From positions 1 through 64,000 of the forward strand of contig CP031592.1 in NCBI GenBank assembly GCA_003217735.2: a stretch of 64,000 nucleotides of DNA, given 5' to 3'. Positions 43,519 to 51,621 of this stretch are shown in pieces. Each line of letters starts with the position of its first letter. The stretch's first letter is position 1. Under the pieces are notes generated by a model. It saw nothing but the letters and a program-made list of their open reading frames with translations. It was not told the DNA's origin and did no database searches. The translations under genes and the position numbers were made by a program. This DNA comes from Marinibacterium anthonyi. GTDB lineage: Bacteria; Pseudomonadota; Alphaproteobacteria; Rhodobacterales; Rhodobacteraceae.

Positions 43519-45405
43519 TCAGGAGGTGAGACCGGCGGTGGCCGTATCGGCTTCGCCGAAGCGATAGCCTTCGACCCAGCGCACGACCACGGCGCGGGCC
43601 GCGTCCTCGTCGCTGGCGGCCAGCGCGTGGCGCAAGCTGCGCAGGACCGAGGCGACCTCGATCTCGGACAGCTTTTCCTCGCGGGCGCAGAAGATCTTCT
43701 GGTGCCGCGTGCCGATCAGGTCGCCGGTGATGGTCAGTTCTTCTTCCAGCTTCTCGCCAGGGCGCAGGCCGGTGATCTCGATCTCGATGTCGCCCTCGGG
43801 ATTGACCTCGTCGCGGACCGTATAGCCGGCGCTTTCGATGACCTGGCGGGCCAGGCGCAGGATCGGAACCGGTTCGCCCATGTCCAGCACGAAGACCTCG
43901 CCGCCCTTCGCCTCGGCCCCGGCCTTCAGCACCAGCTGCACGGCCTCGCGGATGGTCATGAAATAGCGCTTCACCCGCTTGTCGGTCACGGTGACCGGGC
44001 CGCCGCGGCTGACCTGTTCCTGGAACAGCGGCACGACCGACCCCGAGGATCCCAGCACGTTGCCGAAACGGACCATGGTGAAGACGGTGCCGGTAAAGCG
44101 GGTGGCCAGGTCCTGGATGACCAGTTCGGCCAGGCGCTTGGACGCGCCCATGATGTTGGTGGGCCGCACCGCCTTGTCCGAAGACACCAAGATGAACCGT
44201 TCGACCCCGGTCTCGGCGGCTTCGCGGGCCAGCGTCTGGGTGCCGAAGACATTGTTGGCCAGCCCGGGAAGCGGGTTCGCCTCGACCAGCGGGACATGCT
44301 TGTAGGCGGCGGCGTGCAGGACGACCTTCACGTCGTGATCCGACAGCACCTTCTTGACCTGGCGCGGATCGGTGACCGATCCCAGCACCGGCACCAGCTT
44401 GATGCGCGTGCCCTCGACCAGTTGGCTGAGTTCCTGGTGGACGGTGTAAAGCGCCAGTTCGGACAGCTCGTAGAGCACCAGCTTGGCGGGCCGGCAGGAC
44501 AGGATCTGGCGGCAGAGTTCCGACCCGATGGACCCGCCCGCGCCCGACACCAGCACGGCGCGGCCGCGGTAGCTGTTGCAGGCGGCGCCAAGGCTCACGT
44601 CGCAGGCGGCGCGGCCCAGGAAGTTCTGCGGCGCGACAGGCGCCAGCTTGTCGATCAGCGCCTCTTCCCCGATCAGCTGGGCAAAGGACGGCAGCGCCTG
44701 CACATCCAGCCCCATCTTCTGCAGGTGACGCGCGATCTGGGCCTGCTTGGGCTGGGACAGCGACGGCATGGCCAGCAGCACCCGGTCGACGCGACGGTCC
44801 TTGACCAGTTCGGCGATGCGGGCGGGCGGGCAGACCGGCAGGCCGGCCAGCATCATGCCCTGCAGCGACGAATTGTCGTCGACAAAGGCCACGGGGTCGA
44901 TCGTGTGGTGGGTCTTCAGCGCGGTGGCCAGCTGGGTGCCGGTGGTGCCGGCGCCATAGATCAGCACCCGGCAGCGCGGTTTGGCCGAGGTATAGATCGC
45001 CATCACCACCTGGTAGAGCACCGCGCGCGTGATCACCGCGAAGAGGAAATAGATGATGCCGAACATCACGTGGGTGCCCGGCGGGAAGGGCAGCGTCCAC
45101 AGCGACGACAGCACCGCCGAGGCGCCCGCGGTCAACAGCGCGAAGATCGCGGTCAGGCCGATGGCGTGGCGTTCATAGGAATTCAGCTGGATCTGCGGGA
45201 TGCCCAGCCACAGCGACAGGCCGGCCGCGGTGGCCACCAGGTAGGGCAGGATCGGACCCGTGCGGGCCAGCGCCGCCACCGGCGTCATGGGCAGGGACTG
45301 GACGACAAAGGTGAACAGCAGGGCCAGCGGGATCAGGGCAAGATCGATGCCGAGAAAAACGTACCCTTTCTGGCGGCGGGTCAGGGTGTTCAGAAAACTC
45401 AGCAT
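43519..45405 (-). CDS. Membrane-bound nucleotide-sugar 4,6-dehydratase (CapD/WbpM-like)
   Basis: The 628-residue protein has four N-terminal membrane helices (about residues 15-150), a CoA-binding-like Rossmann domain (CRVLIYGAGTTGTQLATALK) and a SDR dehydratase domain. The latter has VLVSGAGGSIGSELCRQIL near 287, LHAAAYKHVPLVEANP and VSSDKAVRPTNIMGASKRLA near 398-418. This matches WbpM/CapD/PglF enzymes, which make UDP-4-keto-6-deoxy-HexNAc on the path to QuiNAc, FucNAc or bacillosamine. It provides an amino-deoxy sugar and stands at the end of the kps block. Confidence 0.93.
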   Translation of the reverse strand: MLSFLNTLTRRQKGYVFLGIDLALIPLALLFTFVVQSLPMTPVAALARTGPILPYLVATAAGLSLWLGIPQIQLNSYERHAIGLTAIFALLTAGASAVLSSLWTLPFPPGTHVMFGIIYFLFAVITRAVLYQVVMAIYTSAKPRCRVLIYGAGTTGTQLATALKTHHTIDPVAFVDDNSSLQGMMLAGLPVCPPARIAELVKDRRVDRVLLAMPSLSQPKQAQIARHLQKMGLDVQALPSFAQLIGEEALIDKLAPVAPQNFLGRAACDVSLGAACNSYRGRAVLVSGAGGSIGSELCRQILSCRPAKLVLYELSELALYTVHQELSQLVEGTRIKLVPVLGSVTDPRQVKKVLSDHDVKVVLHAAAYKHVPLVEANPLPGLANNVFGTQTLAREAAETGVERFILVSSDKAVRPTNIMGASKRLAELVIQDLATRFTGTVFTMVRFGNVLGSSGSVVPLFQEQVSRGGPVTVTDKRVKRYFMTIREAVQLVLKAGAEAKGGEVFVLDMGEPVPILRLARQVIESAGYTVRDEVNPEGDIEIEITGLRPGEKLEEELTITGDLIGTRHQKIFCAREEKLSEIEVASVLRSLRHALAASDEDAARAVVVRWVEGYRFGEADTATAGLTS

Positions 45406-45694
45406 ATTCAGGTCTCTGCCCCCGGGGTCTTCGCTGGCTTCCCTATGCGCCTCATAAAGGGAAGCAGAAAGACTTCGATTTTAAAAACGAGCTGGCGATG
45501 CAGCAAAAACAAGCAGGTGTACAAATAGCACGCAGAATATGCATACCCCAAGTCGAGATATCAGCCAAAGGTTAATTGTGCGCCTGCAGCATGCCGCCCG
45601 CCCGGCCCGGATATTTGGGCGGAACCTTGCCGATTTCTGCCCCAATTGCCGTGGGTTGCCGCGCGGACTGCCTGAAATCCCAGCCCCGCGAATA
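45406..45694. other. Intergenic region upstream of the CapD-like gene
   Basis: This 289-bp gap separates two genes read leftwards. Its part near 45470-45580 is clearly AT-rich and is the likely promoter of the CapD-like gene. A single TTAA half-site (near 45573) was seen, not a full CtrA site. The rest holds nothing recognisable. Confidence 0.4.
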
Positions 45695-46411
45695 CTAGCC
45701 CCGCGCGGTCCGCGCGCGGGCCGCGCTGGCCATCCGGTCGATCGTCGCCCGGGTGGCCCGGCGCATGTTGTCCTCGTAGGCCTCGATCGCCTCCTCGAGA
45801 TCCTCGTAAAGCGTCGCCTTGCCGCCCTCGAGCACCACGCCCATGTCGCACAGCTCGCGGACGGTCGGCATGGAGTGGTTCACCATCACCGCGCCGGAAT
45901 GCTTCATCCGCGCCAGGAAGACCGCATTGGCCTTGTCCCTGAACGCCTTGTCCCCGGCCGCCGTGGTCTCGTCCACCAGGTAGGTGTCGAACTGGAAGGC
46001 CATCGACAGCCCAAACGCCAGCCGTCCGCGCATCCCCGTGGAATAGGTCCGCACCGGCATGTGGAAATGCTCGCCCAAGTCGGCGAATTCCTCGACAAAC
46101 TCCCGGGTTTCCTCGGTGTCGGCGCCATAGACCCGGGCCACGAACTTGACGTTCTGCGCCCCGGTCATGTCGCCGCTGAACGACCCGGCGAAGCCCACCG
46201 GCCAGGACATCGACCCGGTGGAGATGACTTCTCCGGAGGTCGGCGGCACCAGGCCCGACACCATGTTCAGCAGCGTCGACTTGCCGGTGCCGTTACGGCC
46301 TAGCAACGCCACCGTGCGCCGCGAGGGCAGCACCATGTTGAGATCCTGGCAGATCACCTTCTCGGCTCCCCCGGTCCGGTAGATCTTGGTGAGGTTGCGG
46401 AATTCGATCAT
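45695..46411 (-). CDS. kpsT: Capsular polysaccharide ABC transporter ATP-binding protein (KpsT-like)
   Basis: The 238-residue ATPase has Walker A (ALLGRNGTGKSTLLNMVSGL), the capsule-type signature region RTYSTGMRGRLAFGLSMAF, and Walker B FDTYLVDETTAAGD, with the switch His in AVMVNHSMPTV. The size and the ABC-2 sub-type match KpsT/CtrD. It powers export of the lipid-linked polysaccharide across the inner membrane with KpsM. It is 27 bp downstream of the kpsE-like gene on the same strand. Confidence 0.93.
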   Translation of the reverse strand: MIEFRNLTKIYRTGGAEKVICQDLNMVLPSRRTVALLGRNGTGKSTLLNMVSGLVPPTSGEVISTGSMSWPVGFAGSFSGDMTGAQNVKFVARVYGADTEETREFVEEFADLGEHFHMPVRTYSTGMRGRLAFGLSMAFQFDTYLVDETTAAGDKAFRDKANAVFLARMKHSGAVMVNHSMPTVRELCDMGVVLEGGKATLYEDLEEAIEAYEDNMRRATRATIDRMASAARARTARG

Positions 46412-46438
46412 CGCCCCGTATCCGTCGCCTTTCCCGCC

Positions 46439-47980
46439 TCAGCGGCGGTCCCGCAGGGCATAGGCCGCCAGCATCAGGAACGCCCAGGCCATGAACAGGA
46501 ACAGCGTGATCACGGCGAACGTGTTCATCCGCTGCGGGTATTCCGCGCGCTCGGCCCGCGTGGGCGGCACGTGGGCGGCCAGGTAGCGGCTTTGCCGGCG
46601 GGCCTCGGCGCGGGCGGAATCATAGGAGGCCCGGGCCGCGGTATAGGCCTGCTCGGCGAATTCCTGGTCCACCGCCAGCGCTTCGTACTGGCCGACCAGA
46701 TCGGCCACGGTCGAAGACTGCTCCGCCTCGCTCTCGACCCCGATCACCGAACGCTCGTTGGCGATCTGCTTCTCGATCGCCTGAATCCGGCGCTGGGTCT
46801 GGCCGATGCGGGGGTCGCCGTCGCGCGCGGTGTCGTTCAGCAGCTGCAGGTCGATCTGGGCCTGGGCCAGCTCGGTTTCCAGCGCGCTGATCAGGCCCGA
46901 CTGGCTCTGGCTCTGCAGGGTCGGGTCGATGATCTGGGTGCGGTTGCGGAAGGCCTGAAGCTTGACCCTGGCTTCCTTGAGCTGCTCCTGGGTCTCTTCC
47001 AGTTCTTCGCGGGCATAGCCGATGGCATCCTCGCGCGCGATGGCCGAGAGCCGGTTGATCATCGCGCTGCTCTCTTCGTAGATCGCCTCGGCGATGGCCG
47101 TGGCATCTTCGGGATCGAAGGCCAGCACGCGCAGGTCCATCAGCCCCGAGCTGCTCTCGTAGTAGATCTTGACCTTGCGGGCCCATTCCTTGGTCAGGTC
47201 CTCGATCGTGCCGCCGCCGGGATAGACAAAGACCGGGTCCTGCTCGACCCCGGGCCGGGACCAGATCTCGCGCAGGTTCAGATCGGCGTTGACCTTGGCC
47301 ACCAGCTGCTGGCTTTGCAGGAATTCGTAAAGGATGTCGGTATCGGACGAACTGGACCCCGACAGGTCGGACATGCCGAAAAGGCTCTCGATCGACGAGC
47401 CCTGTTCCTCGGTGCGCACCGAGAAGCCCACGTAGGAGGCATATTGATCGACGGCCCGTTCCCACAGGTACCAGGCGGCCAGGGCCGAGGGCAGCACCAC
47501 CATGAAGACGAAGCTGGTGACCAGCATGTAATGGCGCCGCTTGGCGGTAGCCCGCCGCACCGGCGGGGCGGCGTTCTCGATGGCTTCGGCCTTCTGGGCC
47601 TCCGCCTCGGCCCTGGCAAGTTCCCGCTCAGCCTTGTTGGTCTCGGCCATGGCCCGGGCTTCCTGGCGGGCCTTCAGCGCAGCCTCGGCCTCGGCCCGGG
47701 CGGAAGCCGCGGCCGCGCGGCGTGCTTCCGCCCGCCCGAGCCGGTCGGACCGGTTCCCGGAGTCGTCTGAATCCGGATCGAAAGCCGGATTCTGAGAAGC
47801 CTCCCGCCCCTCTTTTCCAGTGTCGCGGCCTGTATCGGCCTCGGTTTCGTCTCCAGTTTCGTCCCCGGTCGCGGCACCCGCCTTGGCGGTTTCGTCGTGT
47901 TCGGTTTCGGCCCCGGTCTGAGCAGCCCTGCGGGGGCCGGCGGAAGAGGATGCGGTCAAAGAGGCGCTCCGGGCTGACAA
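46439..47980 (-). CDS. kpsE: Capsule export inner-membrane protein (KpsE-like)
   Basis: In this 513-residue polysaccharide co-polymerase/export protein, residues 1-150 are an unusual charged, Glu/Ala/Thr-rich cytoplasmic extension with likely coiled coil (EARRAAAASARAEAEAALKA). TM1 is MLVTSFVFMVVLPSALAAWY near 151-170, followed by a long periplasmic coiled-coil region (EELEETQEQLKEARVKLQAF). TM2 is FAVITLFLFMAWAFLMLAAY near 488-508. KpsE spans the periplasm and links KpsMT to the outer-membrane pore. Usual KpsE proteins are about 380 residues, so the extension is extra. It is divergent from kpsM across 131 bp. Confidence 0.9.
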   Translation of the reverse strand: MSARSASLTASSSAGPRRAAQTGAETEHDETAKAGAATGDETGDETEADTGRDTGKEGREASQNPAFDPDSDDSGNRSDRLGRAEARRAAAASARAEAEAALKARQEARAMAETNKAERELARAEAEAQKAEAIENAAPPVRRATAKRRHYMLVTSFVFMVVLPSALAAWYLWERAVDQYASYVGFSVRTEEQGSSIESLFGMSDLSGSSSSDTDILYEFLQSQQLVAKVNADLNLREIWSRPGVEQDPVFVYPGGGTIEDLTKEWARKVKIYYESSSGLMDLRVLAFDPEDATAIAEAIYEESSAMINRLSAIAREDAIGYAREELEETQEQLKEARVKLQAFRNRTQIIDPTLQSQSQSGLISALETELAQAQIDLQLLNDTARDGDPRIGQTQRRIQAIEKQIANERSVIGVESEAEQSSTVADLVGQYEALAVDQEFAEQAYTAARASYDSARAEARRQSRYLAAHVPPTRAERAEYPQRMNTFAVITLFLFMAWAFLMLAAYALRDRR

Positions 47981-48111
47981 GTCATTGTATGAATGGACGC
48001 CATGCTACATAAACGCAGCAGATTTTTTCAGCAAGTCGGCAACGTCCGGCGGTCCTTTTCCGCAGACCGCCGGCCCGTCCAGCCCGACACCATCCGGAAT
48101 CGTCCTCCTTC

Positions 48112-48969
48112 ATGACGGCCACGCCCGACACCTCGACCTCCTCCCCGATCCCCGACGACTACATCCCGCCGCCGGTGGCCATGGCCCCGCAACCCAGCGT
48201 CAACCGCCGCTTCGCCACCTGGCGGACCATCATGGCGCTGATCCTGCGCGAGATGTCGACGACCTACGGCCGCTCCCCGGGGGGCTATGCCTGGGTGATC
48301 CTAGAACCCGTGCTCGGCATCGTTGTCCTGACCGCGATCTTCTCGGCCGGGTTCCGGACCCCGGCGCTCGGCAACAACTTCGCGATCTTCTACGCCACGG
48401 GCCTGGTGCCCTTCCAGATGTACTCGGGCATCGCCAGCAGCGTCTCCGGCGCACTCAAGGGGTCGCGCTCCCTGCTGGCCTATCCGGGGGTGACCTTCAT
48501 CGACACGCTGCTTGCCCGGTTCCTGCTGACGACCCTCACCCAGGCGCTGGTGTCCTACATCGTGATTTCCACCATCCGAACCCTCTACGACACCCAGACC
48601 GTGGTCGAGTTCGGGACCGTGCTGACCGGCTACGCGATGGTCGTCTGCTTCGGGGCCGCGGTCGGATTGCTGAACGGCTTCCTGTCCATGCGCTACGAAC
48701 TCTGGGGGCGCGTCTGGTCGATCATCACCCGGCCGCTGGTGCTCCTGTCGGGGGTGATCTTCCTGTACGACAACATGCCCGAACCCTACCGGGGCTGGCT
48801 GTGGTGGAACCCGCTGGTCCATTGCATCGGCACCATCCGGTCGGGCTTTTACATCCATTACGACGCGCTCTATGCCAGCCCGCTCTATGTCTTCATCGTG
48901 TCCGCCATCGTCGGCGTGACGGGCATGCTGTTCCTCTCCCGCCACTACCGCGACCTGCTGGAGATCTGA
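48112..48969 (+). CDS. kpsM: Capsular polysaccharide ABC transporter permease (KpsM-like)
   Basis: The 285-residue ABC-2 permease has six hydrophobic segments. After a Pro-rich cytoplasmic start comes ALILREMSTTYGRSPGGYAW, the typical KpsM opening (REmxtryGrs), then VILEPVLGIVVLTAIFS and further helices to LYVFIVSAIVGVTGMLFL. With KpsT it moves the glycan across the inner membrane. The following glycosyltransferase starts 5 bp behind its stop, so they share an operon. Confidence 0.93.
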   Translation: MTATPDTSTSSPIPDDYIPPPVAMAPQPSVNRRFATWRTIMALILREMSTTYGRSPGGYAWVILEPVLGIVVLTAIFSAGFRTPALGNNFAIFYATGLVPFQMYSGIASSVSGALKGSRSLLAYPGVTFIDTLLARFLLTTLTQALVSYIVISTIRTLYDTQTVVEFGTVLTGYAMVVCFGAAVGLLNGFLSMRYELWGRVWSIITRPLVLLSGVIFLYDNMPEPYRGWLWWNPLVHCIGTIRSGFYIHYDALYASPLYVFIVSAIVGVTGMLFLSRHYRDLLEI

Positions 48970-48974
48970 CGCCC

Positions 48975-49895
48975 ATGGTCCCCGCCCGCCAGGACACCCG
49001 CCAGGACCCGGTGCGTATCCTGCTGGCCACCCGCAACGGGTCCCGGTTCCTGCAGGCCCAGCTCGACAGCTACCTGGCCCAGGATCACGGCGACTGGGCG
49101 CTCTGGGTGTCCGACGACGGCTCGACCGACGGCACCTGGGAGATGCTCGAAGCCTTCCGCGCCGCCCATCCCCGGCGCGAGATCGTGCTGAAACGGGGGC
49201 CGGGGCGCGGATCGGCGGCGAATTTCCTGTCGCTGATGTGCGATCCCGACCTGCCGGTGGGGCCGGTGGCCCTGTCGGACCAGGACGATGTCTGGAAACC
49301 CGAACGCCTGTCGGTGGGGCTTTCGGGGCTCGACCGGGCGCATCCCACGGTCTCGGCCGCCCACACGGTGGAAACCGATGCCGAGCTGCGCCCCACAAGG
49401 CGCAAGCCCCGCCGCCTGCCGCCACCGTCGTTTCACAACGCACTGGTGCAGAACATCCTGGCCGGCAATACGCTGACGCTGAACGGCCCGGCGCTGGTGG
49501 CGCTGCGCCATGGCGGGCGGCCGGACGTGCCGTTCCACGACTGGTGGATCTACCTGCGGCTGTCCGCGGTGGGGGCGCAGGTGCTCGTGCATGACGACCG
49601 CGTGCTCTTTTACCGCCAGCACGGCGGCCAGACGCTGGGCGCGCACCGCGGGCTGATCGCCGGCGCGCAGCGGATGGGCGCGCTGGCCGGCGGCCGCTAC
49701 CGCGGCTGGGTGAAACAGAACCTCACCGCGCTGGTCACCCGCCCCGAGGGCGTCCTGCCGCCGCACCGCATCGCCGCCGAACGGCTGCTCAACGACCCGT
49801 CCCGCCTGCGCGCCCTGCGCGAAAGCGGCGCCCGGCGCTCGGACATGGCCGGTCGGCTGATCCTGCCGGCGCTGGCGCTGACGAAACGGATGTAA
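48975..49895 (+). CDS. GT2 glycosyltransferase, rhamnosyltransferase-like
   Basis: From ATG 48975 the protein has 306 residues. RILLATRNGSRFLQAQLDSY and ALWVSDDGSTDGTWEMLEAF form the nucleotide-binding half of a GT-A fold. VALSDQDDVWKPERL near residue 94-108 contains the DxD-like motif typical of GT2 rhamnosyltransferases, and PFHDWWIYLRLSAVGAQ near 181 the catalytic acidic residue region. A dTDP-rhamnose donor is plausible given the operon at 1.3-8.8 kb but is inferred. Confidence 0.85.
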   Translation: MVPARQDTRQDPVRILLATRNGSRFLQAQLDSYLAQDHGDWALWVSDDGSTDGTWEMLEAFRAAHPRREIVLKRGPGRGSAANFLSLMCDPDLPVGPVALSDQDDVWKPERLSVGLSGLDRAHPTVSAAHTVETDAELRPTRRKPRRLPPPSFHNALVQNILAGNTLTLNGPALVALRHGGRPDVPFHDWWIYLRLSAVGAQVLVHDDRVLFYRQHGGQTLGAHRGLIAGAQRMGALAGGRYRGWVKQNLTALVTRPEGVLPPHRIAAERLLNDPSRLRALRESGARRSDMAGRLILPALALTKRM

Positions 49896-49937
49896 GGGGG
49901 CGCTGCCCCCTCTTGGCCTGCAGCCAATTCACCCCCG

Positions 49938-50000
49938 GGGTATTTCCGAAGAGAAAGAAGCAAGGGCGTGCCTGCTGCTTCTTTCTCTTTCCAAATACCC
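49938..50000. terminator. Large hairpin made of two inverted copies of the recurrent element
   Basis: Two 25-bp arms (49938-49962 and 49976-50000) pair with three mismatches around a 13-bp loop. Each arm is a copy of the TTTCTCTTTCCAAATACC element. The hairpin lies between the convergent glycosyltransferase and sulfotransferase genes and is probably a bidirectional terminator. Confidence 0.75.
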
Positions 50001-50036
50001 GGCCGCCGACCTGCCAAGGGCAGAACCGCCGGAGGG

Positions 50037-50858
50037 TCAGGCCGCGTCGTTCACGCCGAGCTTTTCCATCAGCTCCAGATCGGCCGCCACGAAATCCTTG
50101 AGCGCGGCGCGCCCCTTGTCGGTGGCCATCCGGTTCAGAAGCTTCGGCCAGCGGCTTTCCGACCGCGCCATCGGCCCGGTGTTGGCATAGGTCTCGGCCA
50201 CCGAGATCTGGGTCTCGAACCGGCCCGCGATGTCCCTTTCCAGCCCCGCCAGCCCCGAGATCGGGTAGATCCGGTCGATCCGCGCCGCGTTGGTCCGGGC
50301 AAGCTCCAGCCGTTCGGCCGGGGACAGGTCCTTCAGCTCGGCCCGCCCGCGCATCTTCTGGGTGGCGAAGTAGGAGATATAGAAATTGTCGTAATGGTCC
50401 CGGATGAAGGCGTTGAAATGATCAGGGCCGCCAAAGAAGTACTCCTCGGCAGACCGCTGCAGGATCAGCTTCTTGCCGTAGTTCTGCGGCTGGTTCAGGG
50501 CCTCGACGTCCAGCGCGTCAGCTTCCTTGAGCAGGTAGAAGTAGAACGATGCGATCCGTTCGCGCGGGTCGCGCAGCACGGTGAAGGTGAACCGCCCCTT
50601 GGGCAGGGTGCCCAGTTCGGTCCAGTCGAGATGGCCGGAATAAAGCGCATAGCCCGGCGGCATCTGCCTGGCGTCGCCCTGCGCCTGGGTGTGGGTGCGG
50701 ATCGGGCTGACGTATTTCTTGCCCACCATGGTCGCCAGGGCGTGGTGGATGGTCTGGCCCGCGGTCTTGGGGATGTGCAGGAAGACGATCGGCGATTGCG
50801 CCGCCAGACTGGCGCCGTCGACTTTGGCGCCGGAGGACAGGGAAGGGATCAGGGACAT
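50037..50858 (-). CDS. Sulfotransferase family 2-like protein (ST7)
   Basis: The 273-residue protein has IVFLHIPKTAGQTIHHALAT near residue 24-43, the PAPS loop of the sulfotransfer_2 family, and FTFTVLRDPRERIASFYFYL near 89-108, the 3'-phosphate site. It lies 37 bp downstream of an O-acetyltransferase gene and shares its strand, giving a modification operon with a large glycosyltransferase. Confidence 0.85.
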   Translation of the reverse strand: MSLIPSLSSGAKVDGASLAAQSPIVFLHIPKTAGQTIHHALATMVGKKYVSPIRTHTQAQGDARQMPPGYALYSGHLDWTELGTLPKGRFTFTVLRDPRERIASFYFYLLKEADALDVEALNQPQNYGKKLILQRSAEEYFFGGPDHFNAFIRDHYDNFYISYFATQKMRGRAELKDLSPAERLELARTNAARIDRIYPISGLAGLERDIAGRFETQISVAETYANTGPMARSESRWPKLLNRMATDKGRAALKDFVAADLELMEKLGVNDAA

Positions 50859-50895
50859 CGGGAACTCTCCGGAAACGGGCCTGTGAGGCGCGGCG

Positions 50896-51621
50896 TCAGC
50901 TGCCGCGCAGGTCGAAAACGTCGGGCTTGAACTCGGGTTCGCCCTCCATCTGCAGCACGCCGGTGATGAACTGGTGCGGCTTGGAGGGGTCCAGGTGGGT
51001 CAGCTGCCAGGGCGCATAGCGCCACCAGCGGGCGCGCAGCATGCCCGAGACGATATTGGGGTCCACCCGCCAGCGCTTGATCGTGGCGGGGTTGCCCGCG
51101 ACCACCGCATAGGCCGGCACGTCCTTGGTCACCACCGAATGGGCCGCCACCACCGCGCCGTGGTGGATCGAGACGCCGGCGGAGATATAGGCACCGTGGC
51201 CGATCCAGACATCGTTGCCGATATTGGTGATCTTGGCCTTGGTTGGCGGGCCTTCGTAGGTGAACTTGTAATTGTGGTAGTCCTTCGCCCCGGTGAAATT
51301 GTTGCCCAGCGAAAACAGCTGGTCCCCAAGGTAGAAGGCGGGCGAGGTCGAGACCCAGGTCAGCGGGTGGTTCTGCCGGCCGATCTGGACTTCTTCGCCG
51401 AACGAACAATAGCGCCCGATGCGCGCGGCAAAGCAATAGCCCGAGACCTGGTAGGAAAACGCCCCCAGTTCGATGGAATGTTCGTAATTGGTCCATTTCA
51501 GGCTGCCCGGCGCTTCCAGCACCGTGTGCCGCGGCAGGCCCACCTGGGACCCGCTTCCGCGCGGAAGAACCTCGATACCGGCCTGTTCCAGCCGCCGGAT
51601 GGGAATGCTGATCTTGCTCAT
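50896..51621 (-). CDS. CatB-type hexapeptide-repeat O-acetyltransferase
   Basis: The 241-residue protein has left-handed beta-helix sequence: [20 protein letters not shown], then [40 protein letters not shown] and [26 protein letters not shown] matches the His-containing loop of xenobiotic/CatB-related acetyltransferases. It would use acetyl-CoA to acetylate a sugar or glycan in the cytoplasm. Its start overlaps the stop of the large glycosyltransferase by 4 bp (ATGA). Confidence 0.88.
   Translation of the reverse strand: MSKISIPIRRLEQAGIEVLPRGSGSQVGLPRHTVLEAPGSLKWTNYEHSIELGAFSYQVSGYCFAARIGRYCSFGEEVQIGRQNHPLTWVSTSPAFYLGDQLFSLGNNFTGAKDYHNYKFTYEGPPTKAKITNIGNDVWIGHGAYISAGVSIHHGAVVAAHSVVTKDVPAYAVVAGNPATIKRWRVDPNIVSGMLRARWWRYAPWQLTHLDPSKPHQFITGVLQMEGEPEFKPDVFDLRGS

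Noticed and set aside
43627-45528. Long plus-strand frame opposite the CapD-like gene
   Set aside because: Composition and lack of motifs show it is an antisense shadow.
45561-45851. 96-codon minus-strand frame at the 5' side of the intergenic region
   Set aside because: It overlaps the end of kpsT in another frame and has neither a ribosome-binding site nor recognisable sequence.
46571-47770. 399-codon plus-strand frame opposite kpsE
   Set aside because: Antisense to a gene with clear membrane segments and coiled coil; no motif of its own.
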